Below are positions 37,337 through 48,577 of a stretch of DNA of 64,000 nucleotides, in pieces; position 1 is the stretch's first letter; every line of letters begins with the position of its first letter. The notes beneath the pieces were generated by a model. That model saw only the letters and a program-made list of their open reading frames with translations. It was not told the origin of the DNA and did no database searches. The stretch lies in assembly GCA_024235615.1 (NCBI GenBank), contig JACKMB010000001.1:1116001-1180000 (forward strand), given 5' to 3'. The position numbers were made by a program, and so were the translations under genes. This stretch comes from Thauera sp. GTDB taxonomy: Bacteria; Pseudomonadota; Gammaproteobacteria; Burkholderiales; Rhodocyclaceae.

Positions 37337-37789
37337 TCAGCAGTGATGCACCAGCGCGAGCGGGTGGCGCTGCCCGGCGATCCAGTCCTCGATGCACTGC
37401 AGGATCAGCGGGCTGCGGTGCCGATCGGCGCACGCGCGCACCTCGTCCAGCGTCAGCCACACCGCGCGCACGATGCCCTCGTCCAGCCTGCGCCCGGGCT
37501 CCTCGCCGCGCAGACGGCCGCCGTAGGCGAAGCGCAGGTAGGTGATGTCGCCCTGCGGCCGCGTCCACTGGTAGATGCCGACGAGGTATTCGGGCTCGAA
37601 GTGGTGGGCGGTCTCCTCGAGCACCTCGCGCACCGTGGCCTGCAGCAGCGACTCGCCCTCCTCGAGGTGGCCGGCGGGCTGGTTGAAGCACAGCCCCTCG
37701 GGCGTCTCCTCCTCGACGAGCAGGAAGCGGCCGTCGCGCTCGATGACGGCGGCGACGGTGACGTTGGGTTTCCAGGGACGATCCTTCAC
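37337..37789 (-). CDS. nudJ: Nudix phosphatase NudJ-like
   Basis: Nudix hydrolase of 150 residues. The Nudix box spans G40 to about H62 with E46, R54, E55, E58 and E59 in place; the usual second glycine is Ala. The N-terminus WKPNVTVAAVIERDGRFLLV and the YLVGIYQW segment match NudJ (YmfB), which releases inorganic phosphate from thiamine pyrophosphate precursors and nucleoside di/triphosphates. Linkage to mnmA as in enterobacteria supports the name. TAGAAT on the minus strand at 37824-37819 is a possible -10 element for the operon. Confidence 0.85.
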   Translation of the reverse strand: MKDRPWKPNVTVAAVIERDGRFLLVEEETPEGLCFNQPAGHLEEGESLLQATVREVLEETAHHFEPEYLVGIYQWTRPQGDITYLRFAYGGRLRGEEPGRRLDEGIVRAVWLTLDEVRACADRHRSPLILQCIEDWIAGQRHPLALVHHC

Positions 37790-38013
37790 TCCGATGCTCC
37801 AGGCGCATGAAGGCCCGCATTCTAGCGCGCCCCGGCGGAGGGCGGCGCGGGTCCCGCCGGCGGGGTGCCGGCAACGGCCCGCGCGGCGTGCGTGCGCGCC
37901 TGCATCGCGAGGGCGGCTTTACGCTAGAATTGCAAGGCTTTGCGCCCGGAGAACGGAAGAGGGCGCGCGACGAACCCATTCAGCGTACCTATTTCAAGGC
38001 GGAGATCTTCATC

Positions 38014-38934
38014 ATGTCCATGGCTGACCGCGACGGCTTCATCTGGCAGGACGGCAAGCTCGTTCCGTGGCGCGAGGCGACCACCCACGTCCTCACCCAC
38101 TCGCTGCACTACGGCCTCGCCGTGTTCGAGGGCGTCCGGGCCTACAACACCGTCAGCGGCACCGCGATCTTCCGCCTCGCCGAGCACACCCAGCGGCTGA
38201 TCAACTCCGGCAAGATCTACATGATGGACATCCCCTACTCCAGGGATGAACTCATGGAGGCGCAGAAGGAGGTCGTGCGCGCGAACAAGCTCGAGTCGTG
38301 CTACCTGCGCCCGATCGCCTTCTACGGATCGGAAAAGATGGGTATCTCCACCATCGGCGCCACCGTGCATGTGGCCATCGCCGCCTGGCCGTGGGGCGCC
38401 TACCTCGGCGAGGAGGGCCTGCAGAAGGGCATCCGCGTGAAGACCTCGTCCTTCACGCGCCACCATGTCAACTCGACGATGCCGCGCGCCAAGCTGGCCG
38501 CGACCTACCCGAACTCGATCCTCGCCAACCTCGAAGTCACCCGCATGGGCTACGACGAGGCGCTGCTGCTCGACAACCAGGGCTTCGTCGCCGAGGGCGC
38601 GGGCGAGAACCTCTTCATCGTCAAGGACGGCCGCATCTACGAGCCCGAGATCGCCTCGGCGCTGACCGGCATCACCCGAGACTCGATCCACGTCATCGCG
38701 CGCGAGCTCGGCTACGAGATCGGCACCAAGCGCCTGACCCGCGACGACATCTACCTCGCCGACGAGGCCTTCTTCACCGGCACCGCCGCCGAGGTCACGC
38801 CGATCCGCGAGCTCGACGACCGCAAGATCGGCGAGGGCAAGCGCGGCCCGATCACCGAGAAGATCCAGGGCCGCTTCTTCGACGTGGTCAACGGCCGCGC
38901 GCCGGAATACGCCCACTGGCTTGCACACGTCTGA
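38014..38934 (+). CDS. ilvE: branched-chain amino acid aminotransferase
   Basis: PLP-dependent class IV aminotransferase of 306 residues for the last step of Val/Leu/Ile synthesis. The PLP-lysine is K160 in MPRAKLAATYPN. Family motifs are HSLHYGLAVFEGVRAY, the glycine-rich EGAGENLFIVKDG and the late FFTGTAAEVTPI. Two in-frame ATGs (38014, 38020) are available; GGAG lies 9 nt before the first. TAGAAT at 37925-37930 may be the -10 element. The gap 37790-38013 shows no other gene. Confidence 0.95.
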   Translation: MSMADRDGFIWQDGKLVPWREATTHVLTHSLHYGLAVFEGVRAYNTVSGTAIFRLAEHTQRLINSGKIYMMDIPYSRDELMEAQKEVVRANKLESCYLRPIAFYGSEKMGISTIGATVHVAIAAWPWGAYLGEEGLQKGIRVKTSSFTRHHVNSTMPRAKLAATYPNSILANLEVTRMGYDEALLLDNQGFVAEGAGENLFIVKDGRIYEPEIASALTGITRDSIHVIARELGYEIGTKRLTRDDIYLADEAFFTGTAAEVTPIRELDDRKIGEGKRGPITEKIQGRFFDVVNGRAPEYAHWLAHV

Positions 38935-38958
38935 TCTCCACGCTCCGAGGATAACGTC

Positions 38959-39159
38959 ATGGTTGAAAACACCGACAAGACCCAGGCCGTCGTCACCACC
39001 GCCAAGGACCTGCCGCTGCACTGCCCGCCGCCGGGCGCGCCGCTGTGGGCCCGCCACCCGCGCGTGTTCCTCGACATCCTGAAGACCGGCGAAGCCGTCT
39101 GCCCGTACTGCAGCGCGCACTACGTGTTCAACGGCGAGCGCCCCAAGGGTCATCACTGA
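38959..39159 (+). CDS. CHCC-type zinc-finger protein
   Basis: Protein of 66 residues with the zf-CHCC pattern C22, H33, C48, C51 (CPPPGAPLWARHPRVFLDI and AVCPYCSAHYVF), related to the zinc-binding subunit NDUFS6 of mitochondrial complex I. The bacterial function is unclear. It is 24 nt downstream of ilvE with a GAGG ribosome-binding site; the pair is common in betaproteobacteria and is probably one transcript ended by the hairpin at 39204. Confidence 0.88.
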   Translation: MVENTDKTQAVVTTAKDLPLHCPPPGAPLWARHPRVFLDILKTGEAVCPYCSAHYVFNGERPKGHH

Positions 39160-39203
39160 GAAAGAAGCCGGAGACCGGGCCTCCCCGGCCCGCGTCCCGA
39201 CCG

Positions 39204-39234
39204 GACCACGGGGGCTTCGGCCCCCGTGGTCTTT
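39204..39234 (+). terminator. terminator after ilvE and the zinc-finger gene
   Basis: A perfect 12-bp stem (GACCACGGGGGC/GCCCCCGTGGTC) with a TTCG tetraloop, followed by only a short T stretch. Confidence 0.8.
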
Positions 39235-39262
39235 CAGATCCACCAACAATAAAAACACCGCC

Positions 39263-39691
39263 TTGAGCAGACCTGTCTTCACCACCGCCCTCGAAGCGGA
39301 AGCCGCTTTCTACCGCGCCCTCGCCGAGGGCGACTTCGAGGCCCTGATGGCCGTCTGGTCGGAAGATGAGGAGGTCGTCTGCGTGCAGCCGGGTGGCCCG
39401 CGCATCGTCGGCCTGCCCGCGGTGCGCGAGATCTGGCGGCAGATCCTCGCCGACGGCGCACGCATCCGCATCGACGTCAACCATGCAGTGGCCAGCTCCA
39501 CCGCGATGATGGCGATGCACTGCGTGCTCGAGCGCCTCGCCACCGACGGGCCCACCCCGCGCACCGCGACGATCGCCGCGACCAACGTGTTCGTGCGCGG
39601 CGCCGACGGCTGGCGCATGGTGCTCCACCACGCCTCGCCGGTACCCGAGATGTCGGGGCCGGAGGATTCGACGCCACGCGTGCTGCACTGA
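39263..39691 (+). CDS. NTF2/SnoaL-like protein
   Basis: Protein of 142 residues with the cone-shaped NTF2 fold pattern: the helix ALEAEAAFYRALAEGDFEAL, then MAVWSEDEEVVCVQPGGPRI, and the late strand ATNVFVRGADGWRMVLHH. Such proteins (YybH/SnoaL-like, DUF4440 type) bind small hydrophobic ligands or act as subunits, and the role here is unknown. The only start near the conserved N-terminus is TTG at 39263, and its ribosome-binding site is weak. It is followed 23 nt later by the phosphohexomutase gene. Confidence 0.8.
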   Translation: MSRPVFTTALEAEAAFYRALAEGDFEALMAVWSEDEEVVCVQPGGPRIVGLPAVREIWRQILADGARIRIDVNHAVASSTAMMAMHCVLERLATDGPTPRTATIAATNVFVRGADGWRMVLHHASPVPEMSGPEDSTPRVLH

Positions 39692-39714
39692 GCCCGCCCG
39701 ACCCGGAGCCGTCC

Positions 39715-41112
39715 ATGCGCCACACCCTGCCCGCCGCCGAGCTCTTCAAGGCCTACGACATCCGCGGCATCGTCGACACGGTGTTGACCCCCGCGGCGGT
39801 GCGTGCGATCGGCCACGCGGTCGGCTCCGAGGCGGTGGCGCGCGGCCAGCGCGCGATCGCGGTGGGACGCGACGGCCGCCTGTCCAGCCCGGCGCTCGCC
39901 GGCGCGCTGACCGAGGGCATCCGCGCCGCCGGCATCGATGTGATCGACCTCGGCTGCGTGCCCACCCCGCTCACCTACTTCGCCGCCTTCGAGCTCGGCT
40001 GCGGCTCCTGCGTGTCGGTCACCGGCAGCCACAACCCGCCCGGCTACAACGGCCTCAAGATCGTGCTCGGCGGCCACACCCTGCACGGCGAGGCGATCCA
40101 GGACCTGCGCCGGCGCATCGCCGCGGACGACCTCGTCGACGGCGCCGGTGCGCTGCGCAGCGCCGATGTGCGCGCCGCCTACCTCGACCGCATCGTCGGC
40201 GACGTCAGGCTCGCGCGTCCGCTGAAGATCGTGCTCGACTGCGGCAACGGCGTCGCCGGCGCCATCGCGCCCGAGCTCTTCCGCCGCCTGGGCTGCGAGC
40301 TCGTCGAGCTGTTCTGCGAGGTCGACGGCCGCTTTCCCAACCACCACCCCGACCCCTCCCGACCGGAGAACCTGCGCGACGTGATCCGCGCGCTGCGCGA
40401 GACCGACGCCGAGCTGGGGCTGGCCTTCGACGGCGACGGCGACCGCCTCGGCGTGGTGTGCAAGGACGGCGAGATCATCCACCCCGACCGCCAGCTCATG
40501 CTCTTCGCCGCCGACGTGCTCTCCCGCGTGCCGGGCGGCGAGATCCTCTACGACGTCAAATGCACGCGCAGGCTGGCACCGTGGGTGCGCGCGCACGGCG
40601 GCCGGCCGACGATGTGGAAGACCGGCCACGCGCTGCTCAAGGCCAGGCTGCAGGAGACCGGCGCCGCGCTCGCCGGCGAGATGAGCGGCCACATGTTCTT
40701 CCAGGAACGCTGGTACGGCTTCGACGACGGCCTCTACGCGGGCGCCCGCCTGCTCGAGATCCTCTCCGCCCGCGCCGACGCCAACACCGTGCTGAAGGCG
40801 CTCCCCGATTCGACAAGCACACCGGAGCTGAATCTGGAGATGCGCGAGGGCGAGCCCTTCGAGCTGGTGCGCCGGCTGCGCGAGGCTGCGCTCGCCAGCC
40901 CTTCGTGCTTTGCCGACGCGCGCGAGGTGATCACGCTCGACGGCCTGCGGGTGGAGTTCGCCCACGGCTTCGGCCTCGCCCGCGCCTCGAACACGACGCC
41001 GATGGTGGTGCTGCGCTTCGAGGCCGACGACGCCGCGGCGCTGGCCGAGATCGAGGCGGCGTTCCGGCGCGCGCTCGACGCGGCCTGGCCCGGGCTCGCG
41101 CTGCCGTTCTGA
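39715..41112 (+). CDS. algC: phosphomannomutase/phosphoglucomutase
   Basis: Alpha-D-phosphohexomutase of 465 residues that interconverts hexose 1- and 6-phosphates for lipopolysaccharide and exopolysaccharide precursors. The phosphoserine is S105 in TGSHNP, the metal loop is DGDGDR (239-244), and the sugar-binding GEMSGHMFF and the start FKAYDIRGI are those of the AlgC/PMM-PGM group. The ATG at 39715 gives the usual N-terminus. The symbol is by family; manB or cpsG are also used for this group. Confidence 0.92.
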   Translation: MRHTLPAAELFKAYDIRGIVDTVLTPAAVRAIGHAVGSEAVARGQRAIAVGRDGRLSSPALAGALTEGIRAAGIDVIDLGCVPTPLTYFAAFELGCGSCVSVTGSHNPPGYNGLKIVLGGHTLHGEAIQDLRRRIAADDLVDGAGALRSADVRAAYLDRIVGDVRLARPLKIVLDCGNGVAGAIAPELFRRLGCELVELFCEVDGRFPNHHPDPSRPENLRDVIRALRETDAELGLAFDGDGDRLGVVCKDGEIIHPDRQLMLFAADVLSRVPGGEILYDVKCTRRLAPWVRAHGGRPTMWKTGHALLKARLQETGAALAGEMSGHMFFQERWYGFDDGLYAGARLLEILSARADANTVLKALPDSTSTPELNLEMREGEPFELVRRLREAALASPSCFADAREVITLDGLRVEFAHGFGLARASNTTPMVVLRFEADDAAALAEIEAAFRRALDAAWPGLALPF

Positions 41113-41293
41113 AGCCTCGGCGTAGCGGCGTCGCGAAAGCCGACCAGCCCCCCGCGGCGCTATCTCGTGAGGCGCAGCGCCCGAAAACCTCGCAACCGGC
41201 AGGGGAATGCGAAAAAATGCACGCCACCTGCATCCGTGGCGGCGCACAATCCGTAAATTGTTTTTATCCAGTCCAAGGCGAGCGAGGCAGTCC

Positions 41294-42172
41294 ATGACGG
41301 CACGGGAACGGCGCGAAGCACGCGCACGCGACAGCAAGCAGGCCCACAAGGGCATCGACATCCCATCCTGCCCCGGCATCCTCGCCCAGCTCATGGACGA
41401 ACTGCGCCAGCCGCAGGTCAGCGGCAAGCGCATCGCCGCCCTGATCGGGCAGGACGTCGGGCTCGCCGCGGTCGTGGTGCGCTCGGCCAATTCGCCCTAC
41501 TTCGGCAGCGGGCGACGGATCGCCTCGATCGACGACGCGATCCGCATGCTCGGCTTCGGCATGCTCGCCAACCTCGTCCACGAGGCCCTTCTGCGCAGCA
41601 GCATCGCCGACCCCGGCGCCGCGCTCGAGCGCTTCTGGGACAGCTCGCGCTGCACCGCGCAGGCGAGCGCGATGCTCGCCCGCCGCACCGGCATCGCACG
41701 CCCCGAGACCGCCTACACCTTCGGCCTCTTCCACGACTGCGGCATCCCGCTGCTGGTCAAGCGCTTCCCCGACTACAAGCGCATCCTGGGCACGGCCAAC
41801 CAGGCCACCGGGCGCTGGTTCACCGACGTAGAGGACGAGGCGCTCGACACTAACCACGCCACCATCGGCTACCTGCTCGCGCGCTCCTGGGGCCTCACCG
41901 ACGCGGTATGCACCGGCATCCTGTGCCATCACGACTACTCGGTGTTCTCCCCCGACTCCGGCCTGGAGGTCGAGGCGCAGACCCTGATCGCGCTCAACCT
42001 GGTGGCCGAGCACGTCGCCGGCACCCACCTGCGCACCCGGCGCGACGCCGAATGGGACAAGGGACGCGAGGCGGTGGCGCGCTACCTCGGCTACGCGCCG
42101 ACCGAGCTCGACGACCTCGCCGACGACCTGCTCTACGCGCTGGACCGGCAGGGCGAAGACCTCCCGGCCTGA
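41294..42172 (+). CDS. HDOD domain protein
   Basis: Protein of 292 residues dominated by an HDOD domain (about 25-230), a catalytically dead relative of HD phosphohydrolases found in signalling proteins. Segments include IDIPSCPGILAQLMDELR, AVVVRSANSPYFGSGRRIAS and FGLFHDCGIPLLVKRF. HD residues are partly retained in FHDCG and in CHHDYSVF. No output domain such as EAL or GGDEF is attached. The ATG at 41294 follows GAGGCAG. It precedes a convergent uvrD. The gap 41113-41293 holds no gene. Confidence 0.88.
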   Translation: MTARERREARARDSKQAHKGIDIPSCPGILAQLMDELRQPQVSGKRIAALIGQDVGLAAVVVRSANSPYFGSGRRIASIDDAIRMLGFGMLANLVHEALLRSSIADPGAALERFWDSSRCTAQASAMLARRTGIARPETAYTFGLFHDCGIPLLVKRFPDYKRILGTANQATGRWFTDVEDEALDTNHATIGYLLARSWGLTDAVCTGILCHHDYSVFSPDSGLEVEAQTLIALNLVAEHVAGTHLRTRRDAEWDKGREAVARYLGYAPTELDDLADDLLYALDRQGEDLPA

Positions 42173-42212
42173 GCGCCGCGCGGGCGCTTCGCCGCCCGCG
42201 CGCGCACGCCCG

Positions 42213-44453
42213 TCACACCGGCTCGAGCCTCGCCACGCCGAGCAGCAGCCACTTGACCCCGGCGGGGCCGAAGTTGATCTGCACCTTGGCGTCGCTGCCG
42301 CTGCCCTCGGCGGCGACGATCACCCCCTGGCCGAACTTCGCGTGCGCCACCGCCTGGCCGATGCGCAGGCCACCGGGCAGCGTGGCGAAGGACGGGCGCG
42401 GGGCGCGCTGCACCTGCGGCGTGCCGCCCACGGCGGACTTGGCCGAGGGCTTGAAGTAGCCCCCGCCCATGCCGCCCATCGCGCCACCGGCGGCCGCACG
42501 CGGGCTGGGCGGGGTCAGCCACTTGGTCAGCCCTGCGGGGACCTCCTCCAGGAAGCGCGAGCGCAGGTTGTAGCGCGTCTGCCCGTGCAGCATGCGGCTC
42601 TGCGCGAAACTCAGGTACAGGCGCGCGCGCGCGCGCGTCACCGCCACATACATGAGGCGGCGCTCCTCCTCCAGCCCGTCCTGCTCGAGGATGCTGTTCT
42701 CGTGCGGGAACAGTCCCTCCTCCAGTCCGGACAGGAAGACCACGTCGAACTCGAGCCCCTTGGCGGCGTGCACGGTCATCAGCTGCACCGCGTCCGCACC
42801 CTGGTCGGCCTGGTGGTCGCCCGCCTCGAGCGAGGCGTGGGCGAGGAAGTCCGCGAGCAGCGCATGCGGCTGCGCCAGGGCCTCGCCGGCACCCGACTGG
42901 GCCTGCGCCTCGGCGAGGAAGTTGGCCGCGGCGTTGATGAGCTCGTCGAGGTTCTCCAGGCGCTCACGGCCTTCCCTGTCGGCCTTGTAGTGCGCGCGCA
43001 GGCCGCTCAGGTCGAGCACGTGATCCACCAGCTCGGGCAGCGGCAGGCCGGCAGTGTCGCGGCGCAGGTCCTCGACCAGGCGCACGAAGACCGCGAGCGC
43101 GCTCCCGGGCTTGCCGGACAGATGCGGCACGGTGGCGTAGAGGCTGGTGTTGTAGGTGCGCGCCGCATCGGTGAGCACCTCGAGCGAGCGCGCGCCGATG
43201 CCGCGGGTGGGAAAGTTCACCACGCGCGCGAACGAGGTGTCGTCGTCCGGGTTGGCGATCAGGCGCAGGTAGGCGAGCGCGTGCTTGATCTCCTGGCGCT
43301 CGAAGAAGCGCAGCCCGCCATACACGCGGTAGGGGATCCCGGCCGCGAAGAGCTGGTGCTCGAGCACGCGCGACTGCGCGTTGGAGCGGTAGAGCAGCGC
43401 GATCTCGCTGCGCAGCCCGCCGTCGCGCACCAGGGCCTGGATCTCCTCGACGATCCAGCGCGCCTCGTCGGCGTCGGCATAGGCCTCGAAGACGCGGATC
43501 GGCTCGCCCGCGCCCTGGTCGGTCCACAGGTTCTTGCCGAGGCGGTTGCTGTTGTGAAGGATGATCGCGTTGGCGGCGTCGAGGATGTTGGCGTGCGAGC
43601 GGTAGTTCTGCTCGAGGCGGATCACGTTGCTCACCCGGAACTCGCGCTCGAAGTCGCGCATGTTGCCGACCTCGGCGCCGCGGAAGCGGTAGATGCTCTG
43701 GTCGTCGTCGCCGACGCAGAACATCGCCGCGCCGCCCTCGCGGCCCTCGTCGGCGAAGAGCTTCAGCCAGCGGTACTGCAGGCGGTTGGTGTCCTGGAAC
43801 TCGTCGACCAGGATGTGGCGGAAGCGGCGCTGGTAGTGGCGGCGCAGCGGTTCATTGCGCTCGAGCAGCTCGTAGCTGCGCAGCAGCAACTCCGCAAAAT
43901 CCACAACAGACTCGCGCTGGCACTGCGCCTCATACTCCTGGTAAAGCTGCACGCGCAGGCGGGTGTAGTCGTCCCAGGCCTCGACCGCATGCGGGCGGTG
44001 ACCGGCTTCCTTCTGGCCGTTGATGAAGTGCTGGAGTTCGCGCGGGGGGAATTTCTCGTCGTCGACGTTCAGGGTCTTCAGCAGGCGCTTGATCGCGGCG
44101 AGCTGGTCGGCCGAGTCGAGGATCTGGAACAGCTGCGGGAGTCCGGCGTCGCGGTGGTGGGCGCGCAGCAGGCGGTTGGAGAGGCCGTGGAAGGTGCCGA
44201 TCCACATGCCGCGGGTGCTCACCGGCAGCATCGCGCCGAGGCGGGCGAGCATTTCCTTGGCGGCTTTGTTGGTGAATGTAACCGCGAGGATGCCGGCCGG
44301 GTCGACCTGGCCGGACTGGATCAGCCAGGCGATGCGGGTGGTGAGCACCCGCGTCTTGCCCGATCCGGCCCCGGCCAGGATCAGGGCGTGCTGCGCGGGC
44401 AGGCTCACCGCCTGCAGTTGTTCGGGGTTCAGGTTGCTCAGCAGGGTGGACAT
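42213..44453 (-). CDS. uvrD: DNA helicase II UvrD
   Basis: Superfamily 1A 3'-5' helicase of 746 residues acting in nucleotide-excision and mismatch repair. The N-terminus NLNPEQLQAV is the Q motif. Walker A is AGAGSGKT (27-34), motif Ia is TFTNKAAKEM, motif II VDEFQDTN, motif III GDDDQSIYRFRGA, and motif VI VAVTRARARLYL. The C-terminal extension ends with the Tudor-like part (GQAVAHAKFGQGVIVAAEG) found in UvrD and PcrA. AGAGGAAACGCG is the ribosome-binding site for the ATG at 44453. A perfect inverted repeat lies just upstream. Confidence 0.96.
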   Translation of the reverse strand: MSTLLSNLNPEQLQAVSLPAQHALILAGAGSGKTRVLTTRIAWLIQSGQVDPAGILAVTFTNKAAKEMLARLGAMLPVSTRGMWIGTFHGLSNRLLRAHHRDAGLPQLFQILDSADQLAAIKRLLKTLNVDDEKFPPRELQHFINGQKEAGHRPHAVEAWDDYTRLRVQLYQEYEAQCQRESVVDFAELLLRSYELLERNEPLRRHYQRRFRHILVDEFQDTNRLQYRWLKLFADEGREGGAAMFCVGDDDQSIYRFRGAEVGNMRDFEREFRVSNVIRLEQNYRSHANILDAANAIILHNSNRLGKNLWTDQGAGEPIRVFEAYADADEARWIVEEIQALVRDGGLRSEIALLYRSNAQSRVLEHQLFAAGIPYRVYGGLRFFERQEIKHALAYLRLIANPDDDTSFARVVNFPTRGIGARSLEVLTDAARTYNTSLYATVPHLSGKPGSALAVFVRLVEDLRRDTAGLPLPELVDHVLDLSGLRAHYKADREGRERLENLDELINAAANFLAEAQAQSGAGEALAQPHALLADFLAHASLEAGDHQADQGADAVQLMTVHAAKGLEFDVVFLSGLEEGLFPHENSILEQDGLEEERRLMYVAVTRARARLYLSFAQSRMLHGQTRYNLRSRFLEEVPAGLTKWLTPPSPRAAAGGAMGGMGGGYFKPSAKSAVGGTPQVQRAPRPSFATLPGGLRIGQAVAHAKFGQGVIVAAEGSGSDAKVQINFGPAGVKWLLLGVARLEPV

Positions 44454-44478
44454 CGCGTTTCCTCTTCGAGCCGGCATT

Positions 44479-44507
44479 GTATCGGCCCCGAGCGACGAGG
44501 CCGATAC
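44479..44507. repeat. 9-bp perfect inverted repeat in the uvrD leader
   Basis: GTATCGGCC (44479-44487) and GGCCGATAC (44499-44507) with an 11-nt spacer, 26 nt upstream of the uvrD ATG. It could be an operator or an RNA hairpin; it does not match a LexA (CTGT-N8-ACAG) box. Confidence 0.6.
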
Positions 44508-44793
44508 GACGGACCGGGCGAACCGGAGAGAAAGAGACACAACATGATGTTGCGTCGCAACAACATCGCACTTGCAGCTTTCCTCAGTTGCGCTAAATTT
44601 GAGTTGTGCACTGCACCAAATCCCTCCGATCCGCGGAACCTTTTCACGGAAATCCTGGTCGGAATTGTGCAGAATCAAGGAACTAACCCGGGCGCCCGGC
44701 TATTATTGCGCCACAACATTTTTTTATAAGGCCGCCGCCCAGAAAGTGGTTGCCGAAACGAGGGCCATATCCGGCCCCGATGGAGAACGCATC
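44508..44793. promoter_or_regulatory. AT-rich divergent regulatory region with palindrome
   Basis: No gene. A 15-bp palindrome TGTTGCGTCGCAACA is at 44548-44562. TTGCAG (44573-44578), a 16-bp spacer and TAAATT form a possible plus-strand promoter. The run of seven T followed by ATAAG near 44721-44732 is unusual for this genome. These lie upstream of the 109-aa hypothetical gene. Confidence 0.45.
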
Positions 44794-45123
44794 ATGAAAA
44801 CGCCCAAGCTGCTGCCCTGGTATGCCCGCAAAGCGGGCGTCTCGATCGAGCGCGCCGAAACCCTGTGGCGCAAGGCCGTGCGCGAAGCCACCGCCGAAAC
44901 CGGCTGGGTCGGCAACGCCGAATACTGGGGCGCGGCCATGGACCACTTTGTCCGCCTGCTCGATGAAGAGCGCAGCACGCTGTGCGCGCCGCGCGTGCAG
45001 TCCTACGTCCGCAGCCAGAACCGCATGTGGCGGCTGCCGCTGATCGCCATGGAAGACCTGTTCTCGGCCTTCCACGCGAGCTGGCAGCGCCAGCACGGCG
45101 CCGACCACCGCCGCGCGGCCTGA
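44794..45123 (+). CDS. hypothetical protein, 109 aa
   Basis: Not recognised. A basic N-terminus KTPKLLPWYARKAGVSIE is followed by helical, aromatic-rich segments (ERAETLWRKAVREATAETG, EYWGAAMDHFVRLLDEE, YVRSQNRMWRLPLIAMEDL). There is no signal peptide or membrane span. GGAG lies 10 nt upstream of the ATG and a clear terminator follows. The long AT-rich regulatory region in front suggests a strongly regulated monocistronic gene. Its composition resembles small DNA- or granule-associated proteins, but no function is claimed. Confidence 0.75.
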   Translation: MKTPKLLPWYARKAGVSIERAETLWRKAVREATAETGWVGNAEYWGAAMDHFVRLLDEERSTLCAPRVQSYVRSQNRMWRLPLIAMEDLFSAFHASWQRQHGADHRRAA

Positions 45124-48021
<2,898 letters not shown>

Positions 48022-48032
48022 GGACGTCCGGC

Positions 48033-48557
48033 ATGACTGCTCCTGGACCCGCCGCCACGGGACGCCGGCGCCTGCTCGGCAGCGCGCTCGCAGCCACGGT
48101 CGCGCTGTTGTCGGGTTGCGGCTTCCACCTGCGCGGCCCGCAGGCGCTCGACTTCGCGACCGTACACATCAACGTCCCGGAGCAGAGCGAGTTCGGCGCC
48201 CAGTTGCGCCGCCTCATCGCCACCACCGGGACCACCCGGGTGGAGGAGGACGCGGCCAGGGCCGAGGCCCGCCTGCAGATCCTCGCCAACGACCGCGGCC
48301 GCGAGATCCTCAGCCTCACCGGTGCGGGCAAGGTGCGCGAGTACCAGCTCGTGCAGGCGCTGCGCTTCCAGCTCCTCGACCGCGCCGGCAAGGCGCTGAT
48401 CCCGCCCACCAGCCTGTCGGCGCGGCGCGAATACACCTTCGACGACAGCCAGGTGCTCGGCAAGGAACAGGAAGAGGCCCTGCTCTACCGCGACATGCAG
48501 AACGACCTTGTGCAGCAGCTGATGCGCAGGCTCGGCGCCGCCCGCCGCGGCGGCTGA
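48033..48557 (+). CDS. lptE: LPS-assembly lipoprotein LptE
   Basis: Outer-membrane lipoprotein of 174 residues that plugs the LptD barrel during lipopolysaccharide export. A Tat-like or basic signal (GRRRLLGSALAATVALLSG) ends in lipobox LLSGC with C29. The mature start CGFHLRG is a family signature, and the C-terminal RDMQNDLVQQLMRRL helix is typical. Conserved order leuS-lptE-holA supports the call. Confidence 0.92.
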   Translation: MTAPGPAATGRRRLLGSALAATVALLSGCGFHLRGPQALDFATVHINVPEQSEFGAQLRRLIATTGTTRVEEDAARAEARLQILANDRGREILSLTGAGKVREYQLVQALRFQLLDRAGKALIPPTSLSARREYTFDDSQVLGKEQEEALLYRDMQNDLVQQLMRRLGAARRGG

Positions 48558-48577
48558 ACCCGGCGCGCCATCCCCGC

